A stretch of 64,000 nt of DNA from Mercurialis annua (lineage: Eukaryota > Streptophyta > Magnoliopsida > Malpighiales > Euphorbiaceae), in assembly GCF_937616625.2 (NCBI RefSeq), contig NC_065576.1, positions 13,518,501 through 13,582,500 of the forward strand, read 5' to 3'. The translations under genes were made by a program, and so were the position numbers. Positions 54,044 through 64,000 of this stretch are shown piece after piece. Numbering within the stretch: position 1 is the first letter of the stretch; the number at the start of each line of letters is the position of its first letter. The notes beneath the pieces were generated by a model. The model had not been told where the DNA came from, made no database searches, and saw only the letters and a list, made by a program, of their open reading frames with translations.

Positions 54044-55293
54044 TAATGACTTTTCAAAACACAGATTTTGATAATCCTTCAAATTCATTTTATCTCCATC
54101 CAAGTGAGAATCCTTCTTTAATTCTTGTTTCTCCATTGCTTAATGGAAAAAATTATCATTCTTGGGCACGATCTATGAGGATGTGCTTATTATCAAAACA
54201 AACTGAAGTTTATTAATGGAGGTATTCCTGTTCCATCAGTGAATGATCAAATTTTTCCTATCTGGGAAAGATGTAACATAATGGTGCTTTCCTGGATCTT
54301 GCGCTCTCTTACTCCTTCAATTGCACAGAGTGTGTTATGAATTGATACGGCTTTAGAGGTTTGGAAAGATCTCTTTGATAGATTTTCACAAGGTAATGCC
54401 TTACGTAACTCTGACTTACAAGAAGAAATATATGCTTATAAACAGAATAATTTGTCTGTGACTGATTATTTTACTCAGCTGAAGATTTTATGGGATGAGT
54501 ATATTAATTTTAGAATTTTGCCAGTATGTACTTGTAATCCTTAATGTCACTGTGATGCTTTAAAAACTGTTAAGAATCAACAAGAAGATGATTATGTCAT
54601 TAAGTTCTTGAAAGGTTTAACAGAAAGTTATGGAAACATTAAGACTCAAATTCTGATGTTAGATCCTTTACCAAAGATAAAAAGGGATTTTTTTCTTTAG
54701 CTTTGCAACATGAGAGACAATTGGGAATTGGTTTGACAGATTTAAGTACAACTATCATTGAACCTTCAGTTTTTGCTACACAGGCTACTAATACATATAT
54801 GAGAAGACATGTTCTTAATAATTTTCAAGGAAATAAGTCTTTTGGTATGAATAAGTCTTCTAATAACAATTCTAGGTCTCAAGTTCAGGGGGGACAAAAG
54901 AGGTTTTATAATGCTTTCTCATCATATAATAACAAGCCTATTTGTAGTTATTGTGGTTTTCAAGGTCATATTGTTGACGTTTGCTTTAAAAAGCATGGTT
55001 ACCCTCCTAGTTATAAGCCTAAGTCTAAGAGCTTTGTTAATCAAGTTGGAGGATACATAATGGAAGATGATCAAGAGAATTATCAGGGTCAAGATGGTTT
55101 TATAGAACAAGATCAGAGGTTTGAGTTTATGGATGGATCTTCAAATTTTGATAGATCACTTTGTAATTCTCAGAATGGTAATGTGAATTGTTCTCAAGGG
55201 AATGTGAGTAATATTGCAGCACCTGTGATTACTCAAGAGCAGTATACACAATTAATGGAGTTGCTGCAACTGAGAGAAAACTTTGTCACGTAG
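54044..55293 (+). pseudogene. Degenerate copia D gag
   Basis: From the ATG at 54044 the reading gives SFYLHPSENPSLILVSPLLN and SWARSMRMCLLSKQ, the same gag type as copia B, then frameshifts and stops. An open block from 54703 holds the zinc knuckle CSYCGFQGHIVDVCFKKHGY (about 54940) and ends QLMELLQLRENFVT. A VVDTG protease trace follows at 55291. No pol follows. It is inserted in the integrase of copia C, which resumes at about 55345. Confidence 0.85.
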
Positions 55294-55344
55294 TTGATAC
55301 TGGTCTAATATTATTAGGTCATTGTGGTGCTCCACATAAATATT

Positions 55345-56116
55345 AGGAGTTCTCCTTTGAAACTGCCATATTTTTAATCAATCGTTTCCTTACGAGTATA
55401 TTGCAAAATAAAATTCCATATTATACCATAATGTTCCTGATTTCACTTTTTTGAAAGTCTTTGGATGTGATATATACCCACTTTCTTCGCCCATTTAACA
55501 AACACAAATTTTCTTATCGCACTACGCAGTGTATTTTTTTAGGCTACTGGTATCGTTGTCTTGACAAAAATACCGGAAAAAATTTTGTTGCACGCCATGT
55601 GACATTTGATGAGAAACTCTTTCCATTCAAACAACTTTCTTCTTCTACTTCGGATGTACCGCCAGTTAACTTGCGTAATTTACCATGGTTACAGCTTAGT
55701 CATTCAATGCCTGTGGAACATCGCATCTCACCTACATCAATCATCTAACTTTCATAATTCTAATCTTACTCACCACTATCATCTCATTATGTCCCTATCT
55801 ATTCTCCTACTTCATCCATATGACAACCTAAACATACTCAAGGTAGTGATTTATCGCAATCTACAACTTCTACGAGCCTTATCTCTAATCTTGATAACTC
55901 ACAAAATCCTTCTACATCACTTGATACTGATCGTAACCAATCCCAACCAGAACGCATTCATCAAATGGGATTGCGTCTGCTTCGAAAGCAATCAGATATC
56001 TTCCTTTTTAACAACTTCTTTTTCTATAATTCCTTGTGAACCTACATCTTTCACAAAAGCCAACCAATTACCGGAATGGCAATAGGGACTTGAAATGGAA
56101 GTTTTGATGCGCAACA
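55345..56116 (+). pseudogene. Degenerate copia C, second part (integrase end to RT start)
   Basis: FSFETAIFLINRFLTSILQN, then (after a frame change) DFTFLKVFGC and KFSYRTTQCIFLGY, and finally ARHVTFDEKLFPFKQ are the C-terminal integrase and its GKGY-like tail. After a stop-rich linker, EPTSFTKANQLPEW marks the RT start. The remainder is absent, and unrelated sequence starts at 56117. Confidence 0.85.
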
Positions 56117-57229
56117 TGTAATACCCCGTAGTTTAGTAAAAATACGAAATAGACCGATTATATTATTTTGGCTAATTGGAGCTATAATATGGTAACTTTT
56201 AATGTTTTGTGTTGGTAAAAATACGCAAGCGTACGTAGCCAACTTGTAATATAGACTGCGAAGTCTAGATATCGTACCCACAGAGAAAGCTCTAAAGACA
56301 ACTAGTTAAGAGACTCGATTCGAATAGTCGAAAAGACAATTTTAGTTGTTTGAGTAAATTAAAAGATAAATTTAAACTAATGTAGATTAAGTAGACTAAA
56401 GCTGTAATTAAAATGGTGTTTAACAATAATGAGAGAAACAGGGATTATTAATCTTTGTTATGCTGTTTATTTAATTCGAGTTATGAATCGTATTGTTCTG
56501 ATATGGTTCGGACTAATCGAAAGCACCTATAATTCTCTCTCAAGCAATTACAGGCAAAAGCATAAAACTAACGAATAACAGGTTAATTACTCACTCTCGC
56601 ACAATGATTAACCTAATTACTGATTAATTGAATGATTATGAAGTGAATCCTAAGAACACGCATTCGTTAATTCACTCTCGCACAATTAACTCCTATGTTC
56701 CTAATTATGTTGTTCTATTCCAATTTTACTCTCTCGAGCTAAAATTAAAACAAATGGCATAGACTAAGTGATTAATTCAGGCTAGGCATTAAGCACAATA
56801 ATTAAGAACATATCAAGAATAAAAACCCATAATTTCGATTTAACTAAACAGACATAATTTGATTAATAATCCACAACGAAGGGTTTAGCTAGACATAATA
56901 ATAAAAATACTAAAAGCAATCAGTAAAGAATTCATACTAAGATTAAATAAAATACTGAATATGAAATTGATAATAATCGTAACATGTTCGAAAGTAAACT
57001 AATGATAATCGACAATAGAATAATGAGGAACTCAGTAATTTGATAAAGAAAGATTTGTTGATTTATTGCGTGATGATTTTGTTGAAAAAGATCGAAGCCG
57101 CGGTATTTATTAAGAAAACTACTAATCTAGGGTTTCTGTCTAATACAAAATTGAACGAACTCTTGTTCAATGTTACAAACAGACATAACTAGTGATACTT
57201 TCCAGATACCTGATAGTTTCTCATTTATT
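56117..57229. other. Unassigned repeat-like sequence, no gene
   Basis: It begins TGTAATACCCCGTAGTTTAG, which looks like an LTR start and shares TACCCCGTA with the mirror end near 62050. CGCAAGCGTACG near 56223 and the repeated ACTCTCGCACAATTAAC / ACTCTCGCACAATGATTAAC (about 56680 and 56600) are typical of dispersed plant repeats. No open frame of interest. Confidence 0.4.
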
Positions 57230-58370
57230 TCTTCTTTTCAAGCTTATCTATCTTTTCCTCCTCTGTCCAGTGTGTTAAGACCTTGATGTTCAAAGCTTCC
57301 TCAATTATTCCCATGGTAGCTAGATAACATTTCTTGGACAAGCTTTAATTACCTTTTATGGTGATAACACCTTTAATCGTTGGTATTTTCCTCATTATGT
57401 AACGTATGCAGGTTATAGCACCACTGCTATATAGCATGGGCCTCCTGATATTCCATAATAGGCTAGAGGCATGTCTAAAATCATGAAAAACATTTTTACT
57501 TTTCGTGTCGGCTCCTCTAGTACCACATCTATGCCATCCTCCTAAAATATCTCGGTTCCTAGCTCCAGTTCCAGTTATACTATTCCGTTTGGAACGACCG
57601 GGACTCCTCCTATTGCAAGTGGAGGTATGTTTAGCGGTTTGAGATCTAACTTGGTTTCGCCCATTGAAAAGAATACATATAGAGTTAGTAGATTAACTGA
57701 GTTTCCATCATCTACCAGCATCCTGTTCACCCACTTGGTTCTTATCAAAGTCGAAATCACTAGAGCGTCATGATGCGTAAAACCTACTCCTCCCCTATCT
57801 TCTACACTGAAATTTATCCTTGGCAACGAAACGCACTCCGAAATGGACATGATTAACTTATATTTCCTCTTTCTCCAGTTACCAAACTCAAATTGAACAA
57901 TTACCCTTGAGATTATATTTATGATGCCTCAGACTGTGGTTCTTTTGGCCATGGATGGGTACTTCCGTCCTCTGATTGGCTCTCTTCGAATAGTTCCTCC
58001 TCTAGGACTCCTATGCTGTCTTTGAGAGGTCTTAGCTACAAACTTTTTTAACTTTTCTTTGCATACCATCTTATCGATCTCTTTTTGCAAATGACAATAA
58101 TCTTCCGTATTATTGCCATGACCTATGTGAAACTCGCAATATCTCGATTTGTCTCCCTCATGGAGCATTAGATTAGGATAACAAATCTTCTCATTGTGAT
58201 TCTTTTTCCATAGTAAGATTTCTTCCCGTTGGGTTTTGAGAGGAATCAATGGTCTTTCTATTCCTAGTCTATCTACATAAGTTTGACGTTCACCATAGTT
58301 CTATCTCTCTCCTCCATAACTCGTCTTGACACTCCTATTTATTGAGCTTTCTTTCAATAACTTGTGCATG
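57230..58370 (-). pseudogene. Degenerate Ty3/gypsy gag end and aspartic protease
   Basis: On the minus strand 58249-57929 holds CEFHIGHGNNTEDYCHLQKE, the gag C-terminal signature of plant gypsy elements. 57850-57575 holds the protease region (DALVISTLIRTKWVNRMLVD then DGNSVNLL, where DDGNS replaces the usual D-G-S-S). Around 57500-57440, FMILDMPLAYYGI is the protease-to-RT linker. Stops and frameshifts abound and no RT follows. The gag start of the same element is at 62056-63528, on the other side of the insertion. Confidence 0.85.
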
Positions 58371-60051
58371 TGTCACGACCCAAATTCATGGATCGCGATC
58401 GGCGCTAGGGAATGGGAGTGGTTGCTCCAAAACCCGTAGCAAGCCTAAAAACCTTTATAAATTTTTCGCGTTTTAAAATATAAAAAGGTTTGCAACCTCG
58501 TTGCGGAAACACTTTAACACCTTTATTAAAAACGCGTTCGCAATTTAAGATCATTTATCACATATGATCTGTTTTCAGAAAATATCGTTAAAACCTTTCT
58601 CTCGTTTAACGTAAACACATTTCTGAAAACTGGGTCTTAAGACCCTGATTGTATTTAAAGAAACTAGAGCGCAAACATCAATCTCAGTTGACGCACCTGC
58701 TCTGTTTTTAATACAATCCTAAAATGCTAAACACATGAAACCAGTGTATCACTCAAACAACTGGTCCTAGCATTTTAGAAAACACGCAGCTTTTCAATCA
58801 TATACATATACAGTAGTTCAAATCAGAGTATATCAAGATAAGTTTGAACTGCTGTAAATAAAAAGACAGACTTTCCAGTACCCGACTACTTGCAGCTCTA
58901 GAGGTATGGCTGACATTGACTTCTGGAATTATTGTGGAAGTCAGACCTCGTACTTGATTACCTGAAAGGTAAACACTGGGGAGGGTCAGAAATATAAATA
59001 TTTCTGAGTGAGTCTACAATTTTACAATTGAATATTCAAATCGCAAATACATAACATTTGTATATGTAAAATATTACCAATTAGTCGATCCAGATGAAAC
59101 CCTACAAGACAGACTATTGTATGGGTCTCAACCTACACAATATAGGCCTTAGACCGTGAACTGAATCACTGCCGTCTAAGCCGGGTGTCTGGACCGTAAC
59201 CGTGAAACTGCCATCACAGTACTGCCTATGACCGTAACCGTTACTGCCGTCTCAGACTGTTAAGTCAGGGTCGCTAGCACTTCCAACGCCCAATGACATT
59301 AACTGACCTCTATGTCAGACACAGGCTCGTATCGAGAAACACTACTGGTGATCACACAGTCCTATTGACAACCAATAGGAAGCTTGTTCCAATGGATCTT
59401 TCATGGTTAAGTTATACTAGTGCGATTAATTATTTAAAAACAGTTTAAATATAAATATTCAAAAGTAAAAATCACAAAGTAAAACTCACAAAACCGATGC
59501 CCCCATTTTAAAAATGTAAGCTCCCATCAAGCTCGTTAGTCAAACACGTTGGTGTTTGGCTCGCTAGATCGACCACTCGTCGGATCTAACTAAAATTCAA
59601 ATGTCAAAACACATCAGACATTGAATTTCTAACTCTAGTCCTATCGTATAAACGATAGACTCAAATACCATTTATGTTTATAGACGACTCAATAAACATA
59701 ATGTATAAACTACCTCGACATTGAACCTCTCGTTCAATTTGTATTACCGTTATCGGTATGGACTTATAGTCTTTTCAACATTAATCACTTTAATTAATGT
59801 AGGGCTTTATTAAAACATCACATCGTTTTAATAACCCGACTATCCTCAAACGTCTAGATTCTTTAAAATCTTTTAAACGTCGTAGTCCATTTTTTTTAAT
59901 AGTTCACATAAATCCTTTTCAGATAGATTAGAATGACCGGGATTAAATTGAACCAATTGAATCGAACCGGACCAAATAGAACCAAATTAATCAAATCGGA
60001 TCGAACTAAATCAAATCGGATAAAATCCCAAATCGATCCCTCGGTCAACCC

Positions 60052-60117
60052 ACTGTGCGTCCGCACAGTAACCATACTGTGCGTTCGCACAGTATGTGTA
60101 CTGTGCTTGCGCACAGT
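60052..60117. repeat. Three palindromes at exact 24-bp spacing
   Basis: ACTGTGCGTCCGCACAGT (60052), ACTGTGCGTTCGCACAGT (60076) and ACTGTGCTTGCGCACAGT (60100) are each self-complementary 18-mers with 7-bp perfect stems. The middle one extends to a 24-bp palindrome. Confidence 0.95.
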
Positions 60118-61004
60118 GCACGAACAGCCCCCCATGATTCCAGGCCTCCCGACCTACTTCCGACGTCAAATTTTAATTCGAACATTAATACGACACTCAA
60201 CTCAATCCAATTCCGCAATTTAAATTTTAAACCGATACGAATTCGATCGATTCGATACGGTCGACGTTATAAATTTAAATATAATCCAAATTATTAATAA
60301 CCGAATTTAAATTAACGGTTATTACCTCGATTACGTGCGGATTATTAAAGAAATCGGAGTTGTAATCGCGAAACGGATCGCGCCGAGGCGAAACCTAATT
60401 TTCGCGCCTCTGTTGAAAGGAAGCACGCAGCTCCCATATTCATTTGCTGCGCAAATGAATTCCCTGCCCCCAAAACCTAATCCTAATGTTATATATATAG
60501 TTTCGGTTAAAGTGCAATTTAGTACTAGCTCAATCATGCACTTTAATTCTAATTTTAATTAGTCGTCCGTAGCCCAAACGGAGACTAATTCCAAATCTCG
60601 CAAAACTCTACTCAAAAATCCAATAAAATATAAAACGAATAAAAATATAATTTTTATTCGAATCCGACTTATATTTTATTTTTAATAAATCTCAGCAGAT
60701 TTATTAGGTCCAAATCAGTCCCACTTGAATAAAATTACTACGTCCAAATTTCATAAAAATTTGACGGTAGCTTCGTCAAATTATTTCGAGAATATTAATA
60801 TCAAAATAATTCGCTCGGGACGTATAAATTATTTTATATTAATTTGGACTAACTAATAATATTTAATTACTTTAAATTGAAAAGTAATTAACGTAAAAGT
60901 TCAGGGATTAAAACAATCTTTTTCTCTTACTTTGCCTCCACTCCACGCTTGACTCTCTTCTTATCTTTTTTTTTCTTTTTATTAATTATTTTAGTATATA
61001 TATA

Positions 61005-61555
61005 TCTATACTATATATAAAAGCACGGATGGGGGGGGGAAATTTACCGAATAATCCTTTTCAGTTTACTATTAAATAAAAGTTTTATAGTCCTTAACTA
61101 ATTAGTTATTTAATTAATCACTATTGTAATTAAAGTTCTAATTAGAATAGGTAGCTAAATTGTCTCAAATTTAATTTTTAGTATGTAAAAAATAACTAAA
61201 TTGTCTCCAAATTAGTATGAATACCTATCTTTTAGTTTGATTGAACTAAAAAATTAAAATATTATATTTGGTCAATATATTATTATTTAAATTTCTATCT
61301 TATTATTTTTAAAGATATTATTAATAAAATTAAGTTAATTATTTAATTATGATTATTATAAAACCAAAAGAAAAATAAATTTAGTATGGAAAAAAATTTA
61401 ATAACTGAATATATTATATTTACTTTTACAAAAATTCTTAACTAATTTAATATTAATTATAAATAAAAAATTGATATAATTATAATAAATTGACTAATAT
61501 ATTCATTGAGAAGTTACGTTACGAGCCACGTGCATAGCACGTAATGCGAAACTAG
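61005..61555 (+). mobile_element. Non-autonomous Helitron (551 bp)
   Basis: Begins TCTATACTATATATAAAAGC after an A and ends in CTAG before a T (A/T target). Eleven bases upstream of the end is the hairpin ACGTGC-ATA-GCACGT, the usual Helitron 3' structure. The interior is AT-rich with a G9 run at 61030 and has no Rep/helicase coding sequence. Confidence 0.85.
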
Positions 61556-62055
61556 TATATATAAATATATATATTAACTTATATCATTAATTACTCGTCG
61601 AGACTTCCGAGTTTCGACATTTTAATTTCGGGGTTTTGTCCGAAATCTTAAACTCTCCATTTAGAGTGGTACATTGATATTTTAATTATCAATATATTTT
61701 TATCTACGACGCCCAGTCGTATTCTCTATTATATTAATCTCGTTCATATTCTTTATTAAAATTTAAATTCTCAATTTAAATTTTAAACTCCAATTATTAC
61801 GATATTCTTTTACGGATACGTATAAATTAAATTTACGTTTAAATTTAATTTACGTATTCCAAATTTATTAAATCAGTTTCCGTGATTTAATTTAATAACC
61901 TTAAATAGTCAAATCTTACTATTATCCTTTGACTATTAAACTTAGTCTTTCCAAATATTTTTCTTAATATTCGAAATCTCAAAATATTATTTTTAATATT
62001 TTGATTACTCCAATTTGATCTCGTGGCATATTTAATTACTTAAAATTACGGGGTA

Positions 62056-63528
62056 TGGAACCGCCGCTTGTCTTCATCTTTCCTTGTCCAAGTTTATATA
62101 GTTCCATGCCCTAGATGTTAATTGGGTATAACTCTTAACTGGGTCGGTTATCAAACTATCTCGGAACTTGGTCATATTCGTGTTATCTTTCATGGCATTA
62201 ATCGTCGTACCATCTGTCAGATTCTCCACCAGGATAGCTTCATCATTAAAAAGGGCTACAAAGGTTTTAAGGCTTTCCCTATTGTTCTAGAAACATTTCT
62301 TTAGATCACTTGATTTTTTTTCTTTCTTTGGATGCTCGGGGCAAAATGATTGTTAAATGCTATAGCCAGCTCTATATAATTGTTGATCGACCCTTCCCTC
62401 AAATGTTGATACCATTTCTACGCGGCTTCCTTCAATGTGGTAGGAAACAGCTTGCAAACAAATGCGTCCAAAATGGTTTGGACTCCCATGGCTATTTGAA
62501 AATAGTTTAAGTGAATCATCGGATCCAACTTTCCGTCGTATTTTTGAAGAGTAGGGAATTTAAACTAATCTAGGAAAGGTTCATCAATGATTGATGGATC
62601 TAGATAATGGGCTTTTGATTTCGACTAATCCAAACCTCGAGGATGCTCCTCTATTCCCCTTTTTCCTGTCTAGCTCAGCTCAAACTTGCGTGTTATGTCA
62701 TTGTTCAGAGTTTTCTTCCATTTAGAGTCGGTGCCCAGGCTATATGCACGCTTTCTGCCGGCTCTTTTCTCAATGGTTTGGGAGACTGTACCTCTGTGCG
62801 TGCCCCCCTTTCAGAATCTACCACAAGAACGTGACCAACGCTTTCCGGAGGGATGGCTTGATTGTTCTGTCAGGCTGGACAAGTTATATCTACTACCGGG
62901 ATCCGGTGTACTATCTCCGGATGGGTCCTCTCTACCATATCTAGAATTCCTATGATGTTGGCCCCGTGCTCAGTGACAAGATTGTTCCCTACCGGTAAAG
63001 CACCTTTGATTACTTTTACCGCAGTTCCTTGCTGTGAGGTAACTTGACTCATCAGGTAAAATTATACCATCAAAGTTTGATGTATTTACTAGGCTGCTTG
63101 CATTTTCCCAGTTAAATGATACATGTATTCCTTAACTTGAGTGACAACAGGATGAACCAAGTTTGGTTATTATCTCCCACACCCATCGAGGTAATGTTGC
63201 ATCCGTCTGAAAAACTTAGATTTGTTGGAACCAGGGTGTTGTTCAAGAAACATTAAGGGATCTGAGTAATAGGTGTTTGGGGTAGAGTAAGACATGCATC
63301 TCTTTCCGAGGTCATGCCTATTGAGTTTTCATGGGGAAAACTAGATAACCCATACAAGGGAACAAAGGGGTACTCCCTCTTGTGTATTCGTTAACGGTAA
63401 GAAAACATAACCTGGGGTGGTTGAATGTTTCTTGGACGTTATTATGTTATCACCGCTGATCTAACATCGTCCCCTCTTAATGATCCAGGTGGGACGATCT
63501 GCTCCAAAATAGGCTCTTCCCTTTCCAT
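62056..63528 (-). pseudogene. Degenerate Ty3/gypsy gag, N-terminal part
   Basis: The minus-strand ATG at 63526-63528 (MEREEPILEQIVPPG) is a plausible gag start. From about 62640 to 62100 the reading gives FPTLQKYDGKLDPMIHLNYF and QTILDAFVCKLFPTTLKEAA, then KWYQHL and FRDSLITD. This is the retrotransposon-gag core (YDG..DP..H signature). Multiple stops. Continues, after the 3.7-kb insertion, at 58370. Confidence 0.85.
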
Positions 63529-64000
63529 CTAGCAAGGATGCCAAGAAATCAAAACCGAACAACTCGCAAAAAACTTGCAAAGTAAGAAAGTCTCATGCTC
63601 TCAATGAAAGGACCAAGTGATAAATCAAGCCCGAGCTGCCCTAACTCCATCTAAGGACAAGGAGCAAACAGTGGTCAGAATGAACATAGGTGGGGTTAGC
63701 CTGTTGTCCGCTCCGACTCTCAAGTTAGTATAGTGAAGGAAAGAAGAGAAAAGAGAGAGAAGTATTAATCAAGTGTGAAAAATAGATTGTACCTTAGGGT
63801 TTTCATATAAGGTGGTTTATATAGTTCGACCTGTACAAACCTTCTTCCTTTCTCTCTCTAGTCCCCACTTTTCTATTTCTTTAGGTGGCCGATTCAGTTA
63901 CGCTTTTATTGGTGTATCATATGCATGCTAAGCGCGGAACATCTTTGTGTGTCAGATGATCTTTTATGGCCCCCTCAAGTTTAATTTGTTATGCACGTAT
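63529..64000 (-). repeat. Leader and probable 5' LTR of the gypsy element (runs off the window)
   Basis: On the minus strand the sequence holds a TATA-like ACTATATAAACCACC near 63820. The leader region has ACTTGAGAGTCGGAGCGGAC near 63715, which resembles LTR sequence of plant Tat/Athila-type gypsy elements, and TTGGTCCTTTCATTGAG near 63616 could be the primer site. The LTR start lies beyond 64000. Confidence 0.5.

Larger units (their letters stand above)
58371..62055 (-). mobile_element. Long solo-LTR-like insertion (about 3.7 kb) in the gypsy gag
   Basis: It splits one gypsy gag frame. One end reads TGTCACGACCC (plus strand) and the other TTACGGGGTA. Read on the minus strand this gives TACCCCGTAA...GGGTCGTGACA, consistent with an LTR whose first bases have been lost. 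The flanks show only an imperfect CATG/CATA target copy. No primer site and no pol, so a solo LTR is likelier than a complete element. It contains a Helitron (61005) and a palindrome trio (60052). The right boundary is uncertain by about 10 bp. Confidence 0.5.

Noticed and set aside
59896..60562. Several short open frames around the palindrome trio and beyond
   Set aside because: They overlap on both strands within an LTR-like insertion and show no domain.
62643..63052. Plus-strand open frames in the gypsy gag region
   Set aside because: The minus strand reads as gag. Plus-strand frames are shadows.

Overview
This is a gene-poor, transposon-rich stretch of plant nuclear DNA, almost certainly from a eudicot. 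The evidence is ATL-type RING-H2 ubiquitin ligase genes, Ty1/copia elements primed by initiator-Met tRNA, Ty3/gypsy remnants, CACTA, Mutator-like, hAT and PIF/Harbinger-like elements, a Helitron, LINE fragments with plant zf-RVT domains and tRNA-derived SINEs. There is no bacterial, organellar or CRISPR signal. The species cannot be named from the sequence.

The host genes are four intact, intronless ATL RING-H2 E3 ligase paralogues, all on the minus strand: 5843-6505, 23733-24407, 28557-29231 and 46326-46961. Each has a TATA box 60-90 bp upstream, and each sits in a diverged copy of one larger duplicated segment (about 5.2-18.1, 23.15-27.16, 27.9-32.4 and 42.5-47.4 kb). Much of the remaining sequence is insertions into these segments, and the uninterrupted paralogous segments serve as empty-site references.

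Layout. 1-5.1 kb: degenerate minus-strand copia, split by a CACTA element (1006-2097). 5.2-18.1 kb: segment 1, with a MULE (7096-7770), a 3.9-kb CACTA element carrying host-gene fragments (8600-12528) and a very young complete copia element A (13496-18079, identical LTRs). 18.1-23.15 kb: LINE fragment with a nested SINE, then a probable Pack-MULE holding a lectin-receptor-kinase fragment that is itself split by a 1.5-kb solo LTR. 23.15-27.2 and 27.9-32.4 kb: segments 2 and 3 with several small elements. 32.4-35.1 kb: LINE with nested hAT and MULE elements. 35.1-39.1 kb: TIR elements, a 316-bp tandem duplication and GC-rich foldbacks. 39.1-42.5 kb: truncated copia fragment between 40-bp direct repeats, then a foldback. 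42.5-47.4 kb: segment 4 with a Tourist-like element and a 2.4-kb MULE. 47.6-56.1 kb: ruined copia C, with young complete copia B (47783-52742, identical LTRs) in its 5' LTR and another ruined copia, D, in its integrase. 57.2-64 kb: ruined gypsy gag-pro on the minus strand, split by a long solo-LTR-like insertion that contains a Helitron.

Only the four ATL genes and the polyproteins of copia A and B look able to make intact protein. The other coding traces are fragments. Most insertions have matching target-site duplications readable directly in the sequence, so their order of insertion can be reconstructed.
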